NCBI GenBank assembly: GCA_964636485.1
Contig: CAZWSO010000033.1
Span: 1 to 20,089, forward strand
DNA from: CAYXRS01 sp964636485
GTDB lineage: Bacteria > Gemmatimonadota > Gemmatimonadetes > Gemmatimonadales > Gemmatimonadaceae
Length of the DNA: 20,089 nucleotides
Direction of reading: 5' to 3'
Under the pieces are notes generated by a model. That model did not search any database. It saw only the letters and a list, made by a program, of their open reading frames with translations, and was not told where the DNA came from. This document shows, in pieces, positions 7,402 to 13,981 of the stretch (positions within the stretch are counted from its first letter, which is position 1; the number at the start of each line of letters is the position of its first letter). The position numbers were made by a program, and so were the translations under genes.

Positions 7402-9549
7402 TCAGAAGCGGAAGATCCGTCTAAAGGCGGTGCCCAGCCGGCGCCCGAACGAGTCCTCGTACCACTCGTAGATGGGCTCGTGATGCACGGGGCAAAGCTC
7501 CGTGGGCTCGGTTCCTTCCTTAAACCACTCTCGCTGTATCCCGGGGCACCACTCGTGTGCGAGATAGCCGGTGTGCGGATCGATGTTGCGGGACGCCATC
7601 CCTTCGGGAGGATTCCAGCGCGCCTCGTCAGCGCTCTCGCGCCAGCCTCGCTGGTAGAAATCTGCCCACGCCGGCGCGGCAAAACGCCCGCCCGCAGCGC
7701 TGGCGGCAAGGGGCGCTGGCGTGTCGAAGCCAAACCAGAAACCAGCCACCAGGTTGGGCGTATAGCCCACGAACCAGACATCCGCGCCGTTGTTCGTGGT
7801 TCCCGTCTTTCCGGCAACGGGTCCACGCACCCCCATGTCGCGTATGACGCGGCCGGTGCCCTGATCAACCGCAGTGCGCAGCATCGAGGTGAGCTGGTAT
7901 GCCTCCTCGCGCCCCAGGACGCGGCGCGGTATCGCCGGTTCGTTCGACCAGATGACCTGGCCGTCGAGCGTCTCGATCCTCGCCACAAGGCGGGGCACTA
8001 CGCGGAATCCACCGTTGGCGAAGGGAGCATATGCCGTAACCAGCTCGAGCGGAGTCACCTCGATCGCACCGAGCGCGATGGACGGGAGCGCCGGTATGCG
8101 TCCGTTGATGCCGCTGGCGCTGGCCAGAGCCACAATCCTGTCCTCTCCCACGGATCGGCTAACGCGCACGGCAGCAACGTTGGATGACCGGGCGAGCGCC
8201 CGCCGCATGGTGATCCGGCCTGAATATTCGTGCCCATAGTTCGCCGGGCGCCAGACCCGCCCGTCTTGATGAACCTCGAGGGGCGTGTCCTCGAGGAGCG
8301 AGGCCGGCGTGAGCCCGTTCGCCAGCGCCGCGGCGTAGACAAAGGGCTTGAACGCCGAACCAGGCTGCCGGCGCGCAGCCAGGGCGCGGTTGAATCCTCC
8401 GGGTGCGTACTCACGCCCGCCTACCAGGGCTCGGATGTCGCCGCTCCGCGGATCGAGCGCGACCATCGCACCTTCCACATCCTGCCCGCGACCATACCAG
8501 CGACCGCTCTCGCGTTTGATCGCCGTCGCCCTCCGCAGTACGGCGCTCTCGGCGGCACGCTGGGCCCGACCGTCCAGGGTCGTGACGATTCGCACGTCGC
8601 CATCCTGAAGGGCATGCGCGCCGAGTACCGAATCCACAACGGCGCGCACGGCGTCGAGAGCGTATGAATTGACGATTGCTGGTGACCACCTGCGAGGAGA
8701 CAGGCGAAGCGGTACGGCGCGCGCAGCTTCGGCCGCCGCTGGCGTGATGTGGCCCTCTCGGGCCATCAGAGAGAGGACGAGATCGCGACGCTGCGTTGCC
8801 CTATCCGGCGATCGCCGGGGCGTGTATGACGAGGGCCCCTTGGGCAGAGCCGCCAGCACCGCACCTTCGGCGAGTGTCAGATCCTTGGCGCTCTTGCCGA
8901 AGAGGTCACGGCTGGCCGCCTCGACGCCGTAGTTCCCGCTGCCCAGATAGATGACATTGAGGTAGAGCTCGAGGATATCATCCTTGTCCAGGTTCCTCTC
9001 GATGAGCCGAGCCAGGCGCAGCTCGAGCAGCTTGCGGCGCAGCGTCCGCTCTCCCGGCTTCATCCCCGCAAAGCTGTTTCGTGCAACCTGCATGGTGATG
9101 GTGCTGAATCCCTCGCGCACGCCCAGAGCGCTCACGTTGCGCAGGCCGGCACGCACGACTGCCCGCCAGTCCAGCCCGTTGTGATGGTAGAACCGCCGGT
9201 CTTCGATCGAGAGGAATGCCTGGCGCACGTGCAACGGCACATCCGCCAGCTCAACGTTGACGCGACGCACGTACGAAAGCCGGCCGATCAACTCTCCTTC
9301 CCGGCCGATCACGGGGCTCCCTTCGACCGGCCGGAAACCACGAATCTCGGCTGATGACGGGCACCGCTGAAACCCACACGACACCAGCCAGACGTTCAGC
9401 GCCAGCACCGCCAGCACCGCGGCTGCCAGCGCGCTCAGCAGCAGCCACTGTTCGCGCAGCCAGACGCGGGCGGGCCGCCCCCCCTCCGGATCGCGCCGGA
9501 AACGGGCCAACTGGGATCGCAGTGCGGATAGACTCGGTTTCACGAACAT
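7402..9549 (-). CDS. Class A penicillin-binding protein (bifunctional PBP1A)
   Basis: A 715-residue bifunctional peptidoglycan synthase anchored in the inner membrane. After a basic cytoplasmic tail comes one membrane helix (about 35-56). The glycosyltransferase (GT51) domain has the catalytic EDRRFYHHNG motif (Glu116), then TITMQVARN and the KLLELRLA region. The transpeptidase domain has SAFK (Ser398, Lys401), SSN (455-457) and KTGT (581-584), the three penicillin-binding motifs in order. Near the C-terminus a GTEPTELCP segment and paired cysteines are typical of this family. The start at 9549 is preferred because AGGAGAGGA lies about 12 bases upstream, although that spacing is a little long; the frame extends to 9591 without a ribosome site. 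It is divergent from the deacetylase gene. The pair suggests a locus for building and modifying wall glycan, though no shared regulation is visible. Confidence 0.95.
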   Translation of the reverse strand: MFVKPSLSALRSQLARFRRDPEGGRPARVWLREQWLLLSALAAAVLAVLALNVWLVSCGFQRCPSSAEIRGFRPVEGSPVIGREGELIGRLSYVRRVNVELADVPLHVRQAFLSIEDRRFYHHNGLDWRAVVRAGLRNVSALGVREGFSTITMQVARNSFAGMKPGERTLRRKLLELRLARLIERNLDKDDILELYLNVIYLGSGNYGVEAASRDLFGKSAKDLTLAEGAVLAALPKGPSSYTPRRSPDRATQRRDLVLSLMAREGHITPAAAEAARAVPLRLSPRRWSPAIVNSYALDAVRAVVDSVLGAHALQDGDVRIVTTLDGRAQRAAESAVLRRATAIKRESGRWYGRGQDVEGAMVALDPRSGDIRALVGGREYAPGGFNRALAARRQPGSAFKPFVYAAALANGLTPASLLEDTPLEVHQDGRVWRPANYGHEYSGRITMRRALARSSNVAAVRVSRSVGEDRIVALASASGINGRIPALPSIALGAIEVTPLELVTAYAPFANGGFRVVPRLVARIETLDGQVIWSNEPAIPRRVLGREEAYQLTSMLRTAVDQGTGRVIRDMGVRGPVAGKTGTTNNGADVWFVGYTPNLVAGFWFGFDTPAPLAASAAGGRFAAPAWADFYQRGWRESADEARWNPPEGMASRNIDPHTGYLAHEWCPGIQREWFKEGTEPTELCPVHHEPIYEWYEDSFGRRLGTAFRRIFRF

Positions 9550-9726
9550 AGGTTTGCGGCAATCCTCTCCTCTTGGTACGCCGCCGTCCATTCGCAGGTT
9601 TCCGGCCGCGCCGCCGTGGAGCCTTGGGACCCGCTACCTGAGGGTAACAGACGGACCTATGTTTCGCTCAGCGTCGCGCGGTCGTCTCCGATCGCCGCCC
9701 CTCACCGAAATCAACCCGAGCAGCAA

Positions 9727-10788
9727 GTGCACCGAGTCCTGGCAGCCGCCGCCGCACCACTGGTTCTCATCGCCGCCTGCGAGCGCGGCGCCCGTACCCA
9801 TGCCGAAGCCGAAAGCGCCGTTCTCCCGCCAGCCGCCGAAGCCTCGGGCGTCCTGACCGCAGCAGTCGACCTGGATACCGAGGCTGCCGCGCGCGATTCC
9901 GCTTCCTTGGCTCGTCAGCCGAACGAGTCGGGGCGGATCATGATCCTCGAGTATCATCTCATTGGTAACGAGGAAGCACGCTGGCAGCGACACCACGACC
10001 GCTTCCGTCAGGATCTCGAGCTGCTCTACGAGCGCGGTTACCGGCCGATCAGCGTTACGGAGCTGATAGAGGGCCGCATCGACTTGCCGCGCGGCCTGTC
10101 ACCGGTCGTGTTCACCTTTGATGATGCCTCGCCGTCGCAGTTTCGCTATGTCGAGAATCCAGACGGCACGCTGGAAATCGATCCAATGAGCGCGCTCGGG
10201 ATCTGGCTCGATTTCGCACGGATGCGCCCCGACTGGCCGAACCGTGCCGTGTTCTGCCTGCTATCTGGAGCCGAGGCGGGACGCTCCTTTTTCGGCAACA
10301 AGGGGATCGAGGGACAGAAGACCGAGTGGCGCTTCAGGAAAGTCAAGTTCCTCGCCGAGCAGGGGTTCGAGCTGTGCAATCACACGCTGTGGCACGCGAA
10401 TCTTGGCAGGTATGACGATGCCTTCGTCCAGGAGCAGATCGCTCGCGGCGTACTGGCCATCGACTCCGCCGTCACGGGTTATCGCGTGCGGACGTTCGCC
10501 CTCCCTCTCGGTGTCTGGCCGAAGAACCGTGAGCTCGCGTATCGCGGCTCGTGGACCGATCCGAAGAGCGGGCGCGTGGTGAGCTACGAGTTCGACGCAG
10601 TGCTGGAGGTGGCGGGGGGACCTGCACGCAGTCCGTTCGACGCCGCGTTCAATCCGCGCAGCCTGCCTCGCGTCCAGGTATACGCCAACGAGCTCGAGCG
10701 TACGCTGGACCACCTCGATCGAAGCAGCACACGTTATGTCTCAGCGGGGCCGCGAGCATGGGAGCGCGCGCGCGTCGCCTGGCGGTAG
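9727..10788 (+). CDS. Polysaccharide deacetylase (NodB domain) lipoprotein
   Basis: A carbohydrate esterase family 4 protein, expected to remove acetyl groups from a glycan such as peptidoglycan or an exopolysaccharide. Starting at the GTG at 9727, the first 18 residues form a lipoprotein signal peptide ending in LIAAC, with the lipid-bearing Cys18. A low-complexity linker (about 20-70) leads to the catalytic domain, which opens with ILEYHLI. Motif 1 is TFDD (130-133), with the catalytic base and metal Asp. Motif 2 is NHTLWH, with metal ligands His219 and His223. A later FALPLG block resembles motif 3. The gap of about 85 residues between motifs 1 and 2 is longer than in minimal NodB domains. 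The frame is open upstream to GTG 9616, but that start would bury the signal peptide. The 177 bp between the divergent PBP and deacetylase genes must hold both promoters; I could not place them. Confidence 0.88.
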   Translation: MHRVLAAAAAPLVLIAACERGARTHAEAESAVLPPAAEASGVLTAAVDLDTEAAARDSASLARQPNESGRIMILEYHLIGNEEARWQRHHDRFRQDLELLYERGYRPISVTELIEGRIDLPRGLSPVVFTFDDASPSQFRYVENPDGTLEIDPMSALGIWLDFARMRPDWPNRAVFCLLSGAEAGRSFFGNKGIEGQKTEWRFRKVKFLAEQGFELCNHTLWHANLGRYDDAFVQEQIARGVLAIDSAVTGYRVRTFALPLGVWPKNRELAYRGSWTDPKSGRVVSYEFDAVLEVAGGPARSPFDAAFNPRSLPRVQVYANELERTLDHLDRSSTRYVSAGPRAWERARVAWR

Positions 10789-11098
10789 CCGCTGTTGCCG
10801 TAACGGCGGTCGAGTCCGGCGAGCGCGCACACTCCCTGCTGCGAGAGCAGCACGTCGACTGCCTGCTAACTGACCTCCGCGTGCCGGATCTTCGTGGCGA
10901 CGTACTTTTCGAACTCGCGCGCTCCATTCAGCCCCACCTTTGCTACCGCACGCTCATCACAACGGGCGACGCCAGTGAGTCCACCGTCAAGATGCTGGAA
11001 CCGTGCAATGCCCCGTGCTGATCAAGCCATTCGACCTGAGCGAGCTCCTGTCGATCGTCGAGGATCTCACACGTCACCGGCACGACGCGACGGCGTAA
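10758..11098 (+). pseudogene. Truncated, frameshifted response-regulator receiver domain
   Basis: The first frame, from an ATG at 10758 inside the end of the deacetylase gene, reads RRLAVAAVAVTAVESGERA, then CLLTDLRVPDLRGDVLFE and TLITTGD: receiver strands 2 to 4 with the phospho-acceptor Asp (LLTDLRVP) and the conserved Thr. It stops at 11019-11021. The following frame continues the same domain as VLIKPFDLSELLSIVEDL, with the conserved Lys, to a TAA at 11096. One missing base in the C-run at 11011-11014 would restore the frame. The first strand and acidic Asp pair of a receiver are absent, so even a repaired product would lack the metal-binding pocket. It is a stand-alone receiver with no output domain. 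No ribosome binding site is evident. Confidence 0.8.
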
Positions 11099-11121
11099 CT
11101 CGGGGTTGGGAGGGTGCGGCG

Positions 11122-11715
11122 CTAATCCTTCCAGCCCTCGAGCGCCGCGATGGCGCGATCGAGGGCGGCGATCTGGTCGGGACGGGCGGCGACCGCGCGA
11201 AGCTCCCGGTACGTATCGATTGCCAGGAGCAGGGCTTGCTCGTCATTATCGGTGGAAGCGAGGCTCGCGGCGTTGTCGGCAAGGTTCACACGTGCAAGCT
11301 CGTCGTCCGGAAAGCGGGCGACCACCTGCTCCCAACGGAAAACGCGAGTGCGGAGGTCAGCTTCCGCAAGCGCCCACAGATGCCAGGCGCCACGGGCGGC
11401 GGGATCCGCGGCGATCGCCCGGCCTGCAAGCTCAGCCACGACCTCAGGTCCCCGGCCCGCAAGCCAGTAGCAGTTCGCAAGGATTACCAGTCCACGCGCG
11501 TCGTCAGGGCGCCGCTCGACAATTTGCTCGTAGATCGGTCCGGTCACCTCGACCATCTCGCGGTAGGGCTCCGCGACCGCGATCAGGGTATCGGTATCCG
11601 AGACAGCGGCGATCTCGTCCACCAGACCGAGGAGAGCAGAAAGGTTGCCGGTTTCGCGGTAGACGCCGACCGCATCGGCAAGCGCGGCGGCGGGATCGAT
11701 TCCTGGAGCGTTCAT
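11122..11715 (-). CDS. TPR-like helical repeat protein
   Basis: A 197-residue, Ala-rich all-helical protein. Units resembling tetratricopeptide repeats run from about 57 to 123: PIYEQIVERRPDDARGLVIL with ANCYWLAGRG, then AELAGRAIAADPAARGAWHL with WALAEADL. Further helices follow (RVFRWEQVVARFPDDELARV). It has no signal peptide or membrane helix, so it is probably a cytoplasmic scaffold or adaptor; the partner is unknown. The start at 11715 is the last in-frame ATG before the repeats, and a promoter sits directly upstream. Longer readings back to 12297 run antisense through the histidine-kinase remnant and are not credible. It has no ribosome binding site and could be translated from a near-leaderless mRNA. 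It lies between two broken two-component genes, so a former link to that pathway is possible. Confidence 0.7.
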   Translation of the reverse strand: MNAPGIDPAAALADAVGVYRETGNLSALLGLVDEIAAVSDTDTLIAVAEPYREMVEVTGPIYEQIVERRPDDARGLVILANCYWLAGRGPEVVAELAGRAIAADPAARGAWHLWALAEADLRTRVFRWEQVVARFPDDELARVNLADNAASLASTDNDEQALLLAIDTYRELRAVAARPDQIAALDRAIAALEGWKD

Positions 11716-11724
11716 GGTTAGGTT

Positions 11725-11754
11725 AAGGTATCGACCTTCGGTGCACGGCGTCAA
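11725..11754 (-). promoter_or_regulatory. Promoter of the TPR-like gene, near-leaderless
   Basis: On the minus strand TTGACG (-35, 11749-11754) is followed after 18 bases by TACCTT (-10, 11725-11730), which ends 9 bases before the ATG at 11713-11715. Transcription would begin within a few bases of the start codon, which fits the absence of a ribosome binding site. The -35 box is within 4 bases of the GTG of the divergent kinase remnant. Confidence 0.45.
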
Positions 11755-11757
11755 AGC

Positions 11758-12022
11758 GTGAGCGAACGACACGATGATCCGGAGACGCTCCGGGAGGCGC
11801 GGGCAGAACATCAGGCCTCCTTGCGCCAGCTCGCGCTGAGAGTTCAACACCGGCTCAACAACCCTCTCGCAGCACTTCTGGCCGAAGCGCAGCTGCTGTC
11901 GATGGGATCCGGCGCTGCCGCTGGAGCAGAGAGTGGCCGTCGACCGCCTCATCGAGCTGATTCGGCGACTGATCGGAATTGTCCGCGACCTGGAGGAGGA
12001 TTCGGACGTCTCTCCCTGGTAA
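11758..12022 (+). pseudogene. Frameshifted stand-alone histidine-kinase DHp domain
   Basis: From the GTG at 11758 the first frame reads ASLRQLALRVQHRLNNPLAA and then LLAEAQLLSM, a histidine-kinase dimerisation and phospho-acceptor helix; the H of HRLNNPL is the phosphorylated His of the HELNNPL-type H-box. Just after this, near 11901-11906, the coding sense moves to the next frame as DPALPLEQRVAVDRLIELIR, then RLIGIVRDLEEDSDVSPW and a TAA at 12020. Removing one G from the GGG in ATGGGATCC would join them into one helical hairpin of about 87 residues. There is no ATPase (HATPase_c) domain, so the gene is DHp-only. It may be a decayed kinase or a small phosphotransfer protein with an indel. There is no ribosome binding site. 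Confidence 0.72.
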
Positions 12023-12432
12023 CCGGACGGGAGCCTTTTTCTGGAGCCCTTCATGGCGCAGAGGTTGCGCATTCGGGGCCGGTGAGTGATAATCGTGGTG
12101 CCGTCCGGCGCGACCGCCGCGCCCGCCAGTCGTTGATTCAAGCGGGCAGCTGTCTGCCAGCAGCGCAGGCCAGCACAGATCTCTGGTCTTGCGCAGGCCG
12201 AGAGAAGAACGGCCGCACGGCATGAGGCGAACAGCGGAGCGTGTGAACCGCCCCGCCACGCCTGGGCCGATAAACCCAACGTTACCGCTCCGTCCATAAC
12301 TCAGGGCCGAGTACGCAGGCCGCCCATGCAGCACCGGCCGGCCGACAGAGCGTTTCGCAGCCGCGGGAGTACCGTGTGGATCACGGGCGACTCGCGCATT
12401 GGAAACATTATACCCATGACACTCAAGGTTGC
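12023..12432 (+). other. 410-bp non-coding region upstream of rho
   Basis: No convincing gene is present on either strand. Open frames here are short, arginine- and proline-rich shadows. Small inverted repeats occur, for example GGCAG/CTGCC and CCAG/CTGG between about 12142 and 12187. The only promoter-like element I see is near the rho start. The region may include further decayed DNA from the adjacent kinase remnant or a regulatory leader. Confidence 0.4.
12409..12414 (+). promoter_or_regulatory. Possible -10 element of the rho promoter
   Basis: TATACC, within an AT-rich island (GGAAACATTATACC) that stands out in this GC-rich region, lies 18 bases before the preferred ATG of rho. No good -35 is seen at 16 to 18 bases upstream. 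If used, the mRNA leader would be only about 12 bases, unlike the long autoregulated leader of E. coli rho. Confidence 0.33.
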
Positions 12433-13818
12433 ATGACCGAACGTCGACGCCCCCCTCGCCGGGGCCGCGGGCAGCGCCCGCAGGGCCGTCCCTCTCACGA
12501 ATCGTCCCCCGAATCGCCCTATAGGGAGGACGCTCCGTCATCCCCGCCCTCGAATGGTGGTGACTCCGGGCCAACCACTGGAACGGCGCCGCACGGACGT
12601 GATGGCCGGTTCGGCCCCGGCTCCCGCCGCAGACGAGGAAGGGGCCGTGGGCAACGGAGCGAGGCGGCCCAACATCAGGCGCCGCCCGTCCCCATCACAC
12701 CGGAGGGCGAAGCCGCCGGTTGGCTCGACACCGCCCGAGACGGCGCCTATATCCGTCGCGCCGAGAACAGCTATTTGCCGGTCGCCGGCGATGCGTTCGT
12801 CCCGCCACACCTCATTCGGCAGTACTCGCTGCGCCGTGGCGACTCGGCAACGGCCTCCGTGGGTCGCGACCACCGCGGACGCGTGACGGCCGCGGAGATC
12901 CTCGAGATCAATGCGCAGCCGGCATCGGCCTCGATTCGCCGCCCTGATTTCAGTTCCCTGATCGCCTCATATCCGGATCGAAAGCTGGTGCTCGAGACGG
13001 GGAGTCCGGCCAAGGGAGGGCCGGAGCTCACCCGCAGGGCGATCGATCTGATCGCGCCGATCGGATACGGGCAGCGTGCGCTGATCGTCGCTCCCGCCAG
13101 GGCGGGCAAGACGATGCTCCTTCAGGCGATCACTGAGGGAATCGCAATCAATCATCCGGAAGCCACGCTCCTCGTCCTGCTCGTGGATGAGCGCCCGGAG
13201 GAAGTCAGCGAGATGATCACGTGGGGACGCGGTGAGGTGGTTGCCTCGAGCTTCGATCAGCCCGCCGAACGTCACGTGGATGTGGCGGACATGACGCTGG
13301 AGCATGCGCGCCGGCTGGTGGAGATGGGGCGAGACGTCGTCATCGTGCTCGACTCGATCACGCGACTGGCCCGCGCGCACAATACGGTGGACAGGGGCAC
13401 TGGTCGTACGCTGAGTGGCGGTCTCGATGCCACTGCGATGGCAAAGCCGAAAGCGTTCTTCGGCTCGGCCCGCGCCGTAGCTCCCGAACACGGTGGCGGC
13501 TCGCTCACGATCATCGCAACCGCGCTCGTGGAAACCGGCTCCCGGATGGACGACGTCATCTTCGAGGAGTTCAAGGGCACCGGCAACTGCGAGATCAAGC
13601 TCGACCGCTCCCTGGCCGACAAGCGGATCTACCCCAGCATCGACATCGCGACCAGCGGCACGCGGCGGGAGGACAAGCTGTTCAGACCCGACCAGATTGA
13701 TGCCGTGTTCACGTTGCGTCGTGGTCTCCAGCAGATGCCGCCACAGGCAGGCATCGAATGGCTCCTCAAGCGCATCGGCGCCACGGCCAACAACGACGCG
13801 CTGCTGTCAGGGCTCTAA
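12433..13818 (+). CDS. rho: Transcription termination factor Rho
   Basis: A 461-residue hexameric RNA-dependent ATPase that ends transcription. The first 95 residues or so are disordered and rich in Arg, Gly, Pro and Ser (RRGRGQRPQGRP, SRRRRGRGRGQR), replacing the short helical N-domain of E. coli Rho. The RNA-binding cold-shock-like domain spans about 97-165 (GAYIRRAENSYLPVAGDAFV). The motor domain has Walker A APARAGKTML (220-229), Walker B LLVLLVDERPEE (246-257), the SRMDDVIFEEFKGTGN block (370-385) with the arginine-finger region, and the conserved LDRSLADKRIYPSID segment. All expected motor residues are present, so it should be active. The ATG at 12433 has AAGG upstream and gives a sensible N-terminus; the frame is open to GTG 12376. 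It is followed by a strong hairpin. Confidence 0.96.
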   Translation: MTERRRPPRRGRGQRPQGRPSHESSPESPYREDAPSSPPSNGGDSGPTTGTAPHGRDGRFGPGSRRRRGRGRGQRSEAAQHQAPPVPITPEGEAAGWLDTARDGAYIRRAENSYLPVAGDAFVPPHLIRQYSLRRGDSATASVGRDHRGRVTAAEILEINAQPASASIRRPDFSSLIASYPDRKLVLETGSPAKGGPELTRRAIDLIAPIGYGQRALIVAPARAGKTMLLQAITEGIAINHPEATLLVLLVDERPEEVSEMITWGRGEVVASSFDQPAERHVDVADMTLEHARRLVEMGRDVVIVLDSITRLARAHNTVDRGTGRTLSGGLDATAMAKPKAFFGSARAVAPEHGGGSLTIIATALVETGSRMDDVIFEEFKGTGNCEIKLDRSLADKRIYPSIDIATSGTRREDKLFRPDQIDAVFTLRRGLQQMPPQAGIEWLLKRIGATANNDALLSGL

Positions 13819-13844
13819 CGGCTGGTGGCAGCAATTCGTCGTCT

Positions 13845-13874
13845 TAGGCGGGCGGCCAGGTGGCCGCCCGCCTA
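13845..13874 (+). terminator. 14-bp terminator hairpin after rho
   Basis: TAGGCGGGCGGCCA (13845-13858) and TGGCCGCCCGCCTA (13861-13874) form a perfect, very GC-rich 14-bp inverted repeat with a two-base gap, 27 bases after the rho stop codon. There is no T-tract (GCATGC follows). A smaller stem, CCGGC/GCCGG (13880-13897), comes next. Together they separate rho from the tamA-tamB unit. Confidence 0.7.
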
Positions 13875-13933
13875 GCATGCCGGCATCTTCACGCCGGACC
13901 GCACTTTGGACCAGGCCACTGAGCAAAACCCGA

Positions 13934-13965
13934 CCCTGAAGCCGGCCGTTCAGGGCCCATACCTT
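13934..13965 (+). promoter_or_regulatory. Inverted repeat and possible promoter upstream of tamA
   Basis: CCCTGAA (13934-13940) and TTCAGGG (13949-13955) form a 7-bp inverted repeat around GCCGGCCG. Overlapping it, CTGAAG (13936-13941), an 18-base spacer and TACCTT (13960-13965) make a weak promoter with the same -10 as the TPR-like gene. The inverted repeat would sit between -35 and -10, as an operator might. The -35 match is poor, so this is tentative. Confidence 0.3.
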
Positions 13966-13981
13966 GCTACTGCACCGCCAC

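Noticed and set aside
10762..10774. GCGCGCGCGCG run as a Z-DNA or regulatory element
   Set aside because: It is short and expected in a GC-rich genome; a role as a deletion hotspot is only mentioned as a possibility.
11716..12297. Long N-terminal extension of the TPR-like protein
   Set aside because: It would be antisense to the DHp remnant, has composition unlike the rest, and a promoter lies just before the internal ATG.
12519..12533. CCTATAGGGAGGA, resembling the start region of a T7 promoter
   Set aside because: Only the last part matches; the upstream T7 consensus is missing and the site lies inside the rho coding sequence. Chance similarity.
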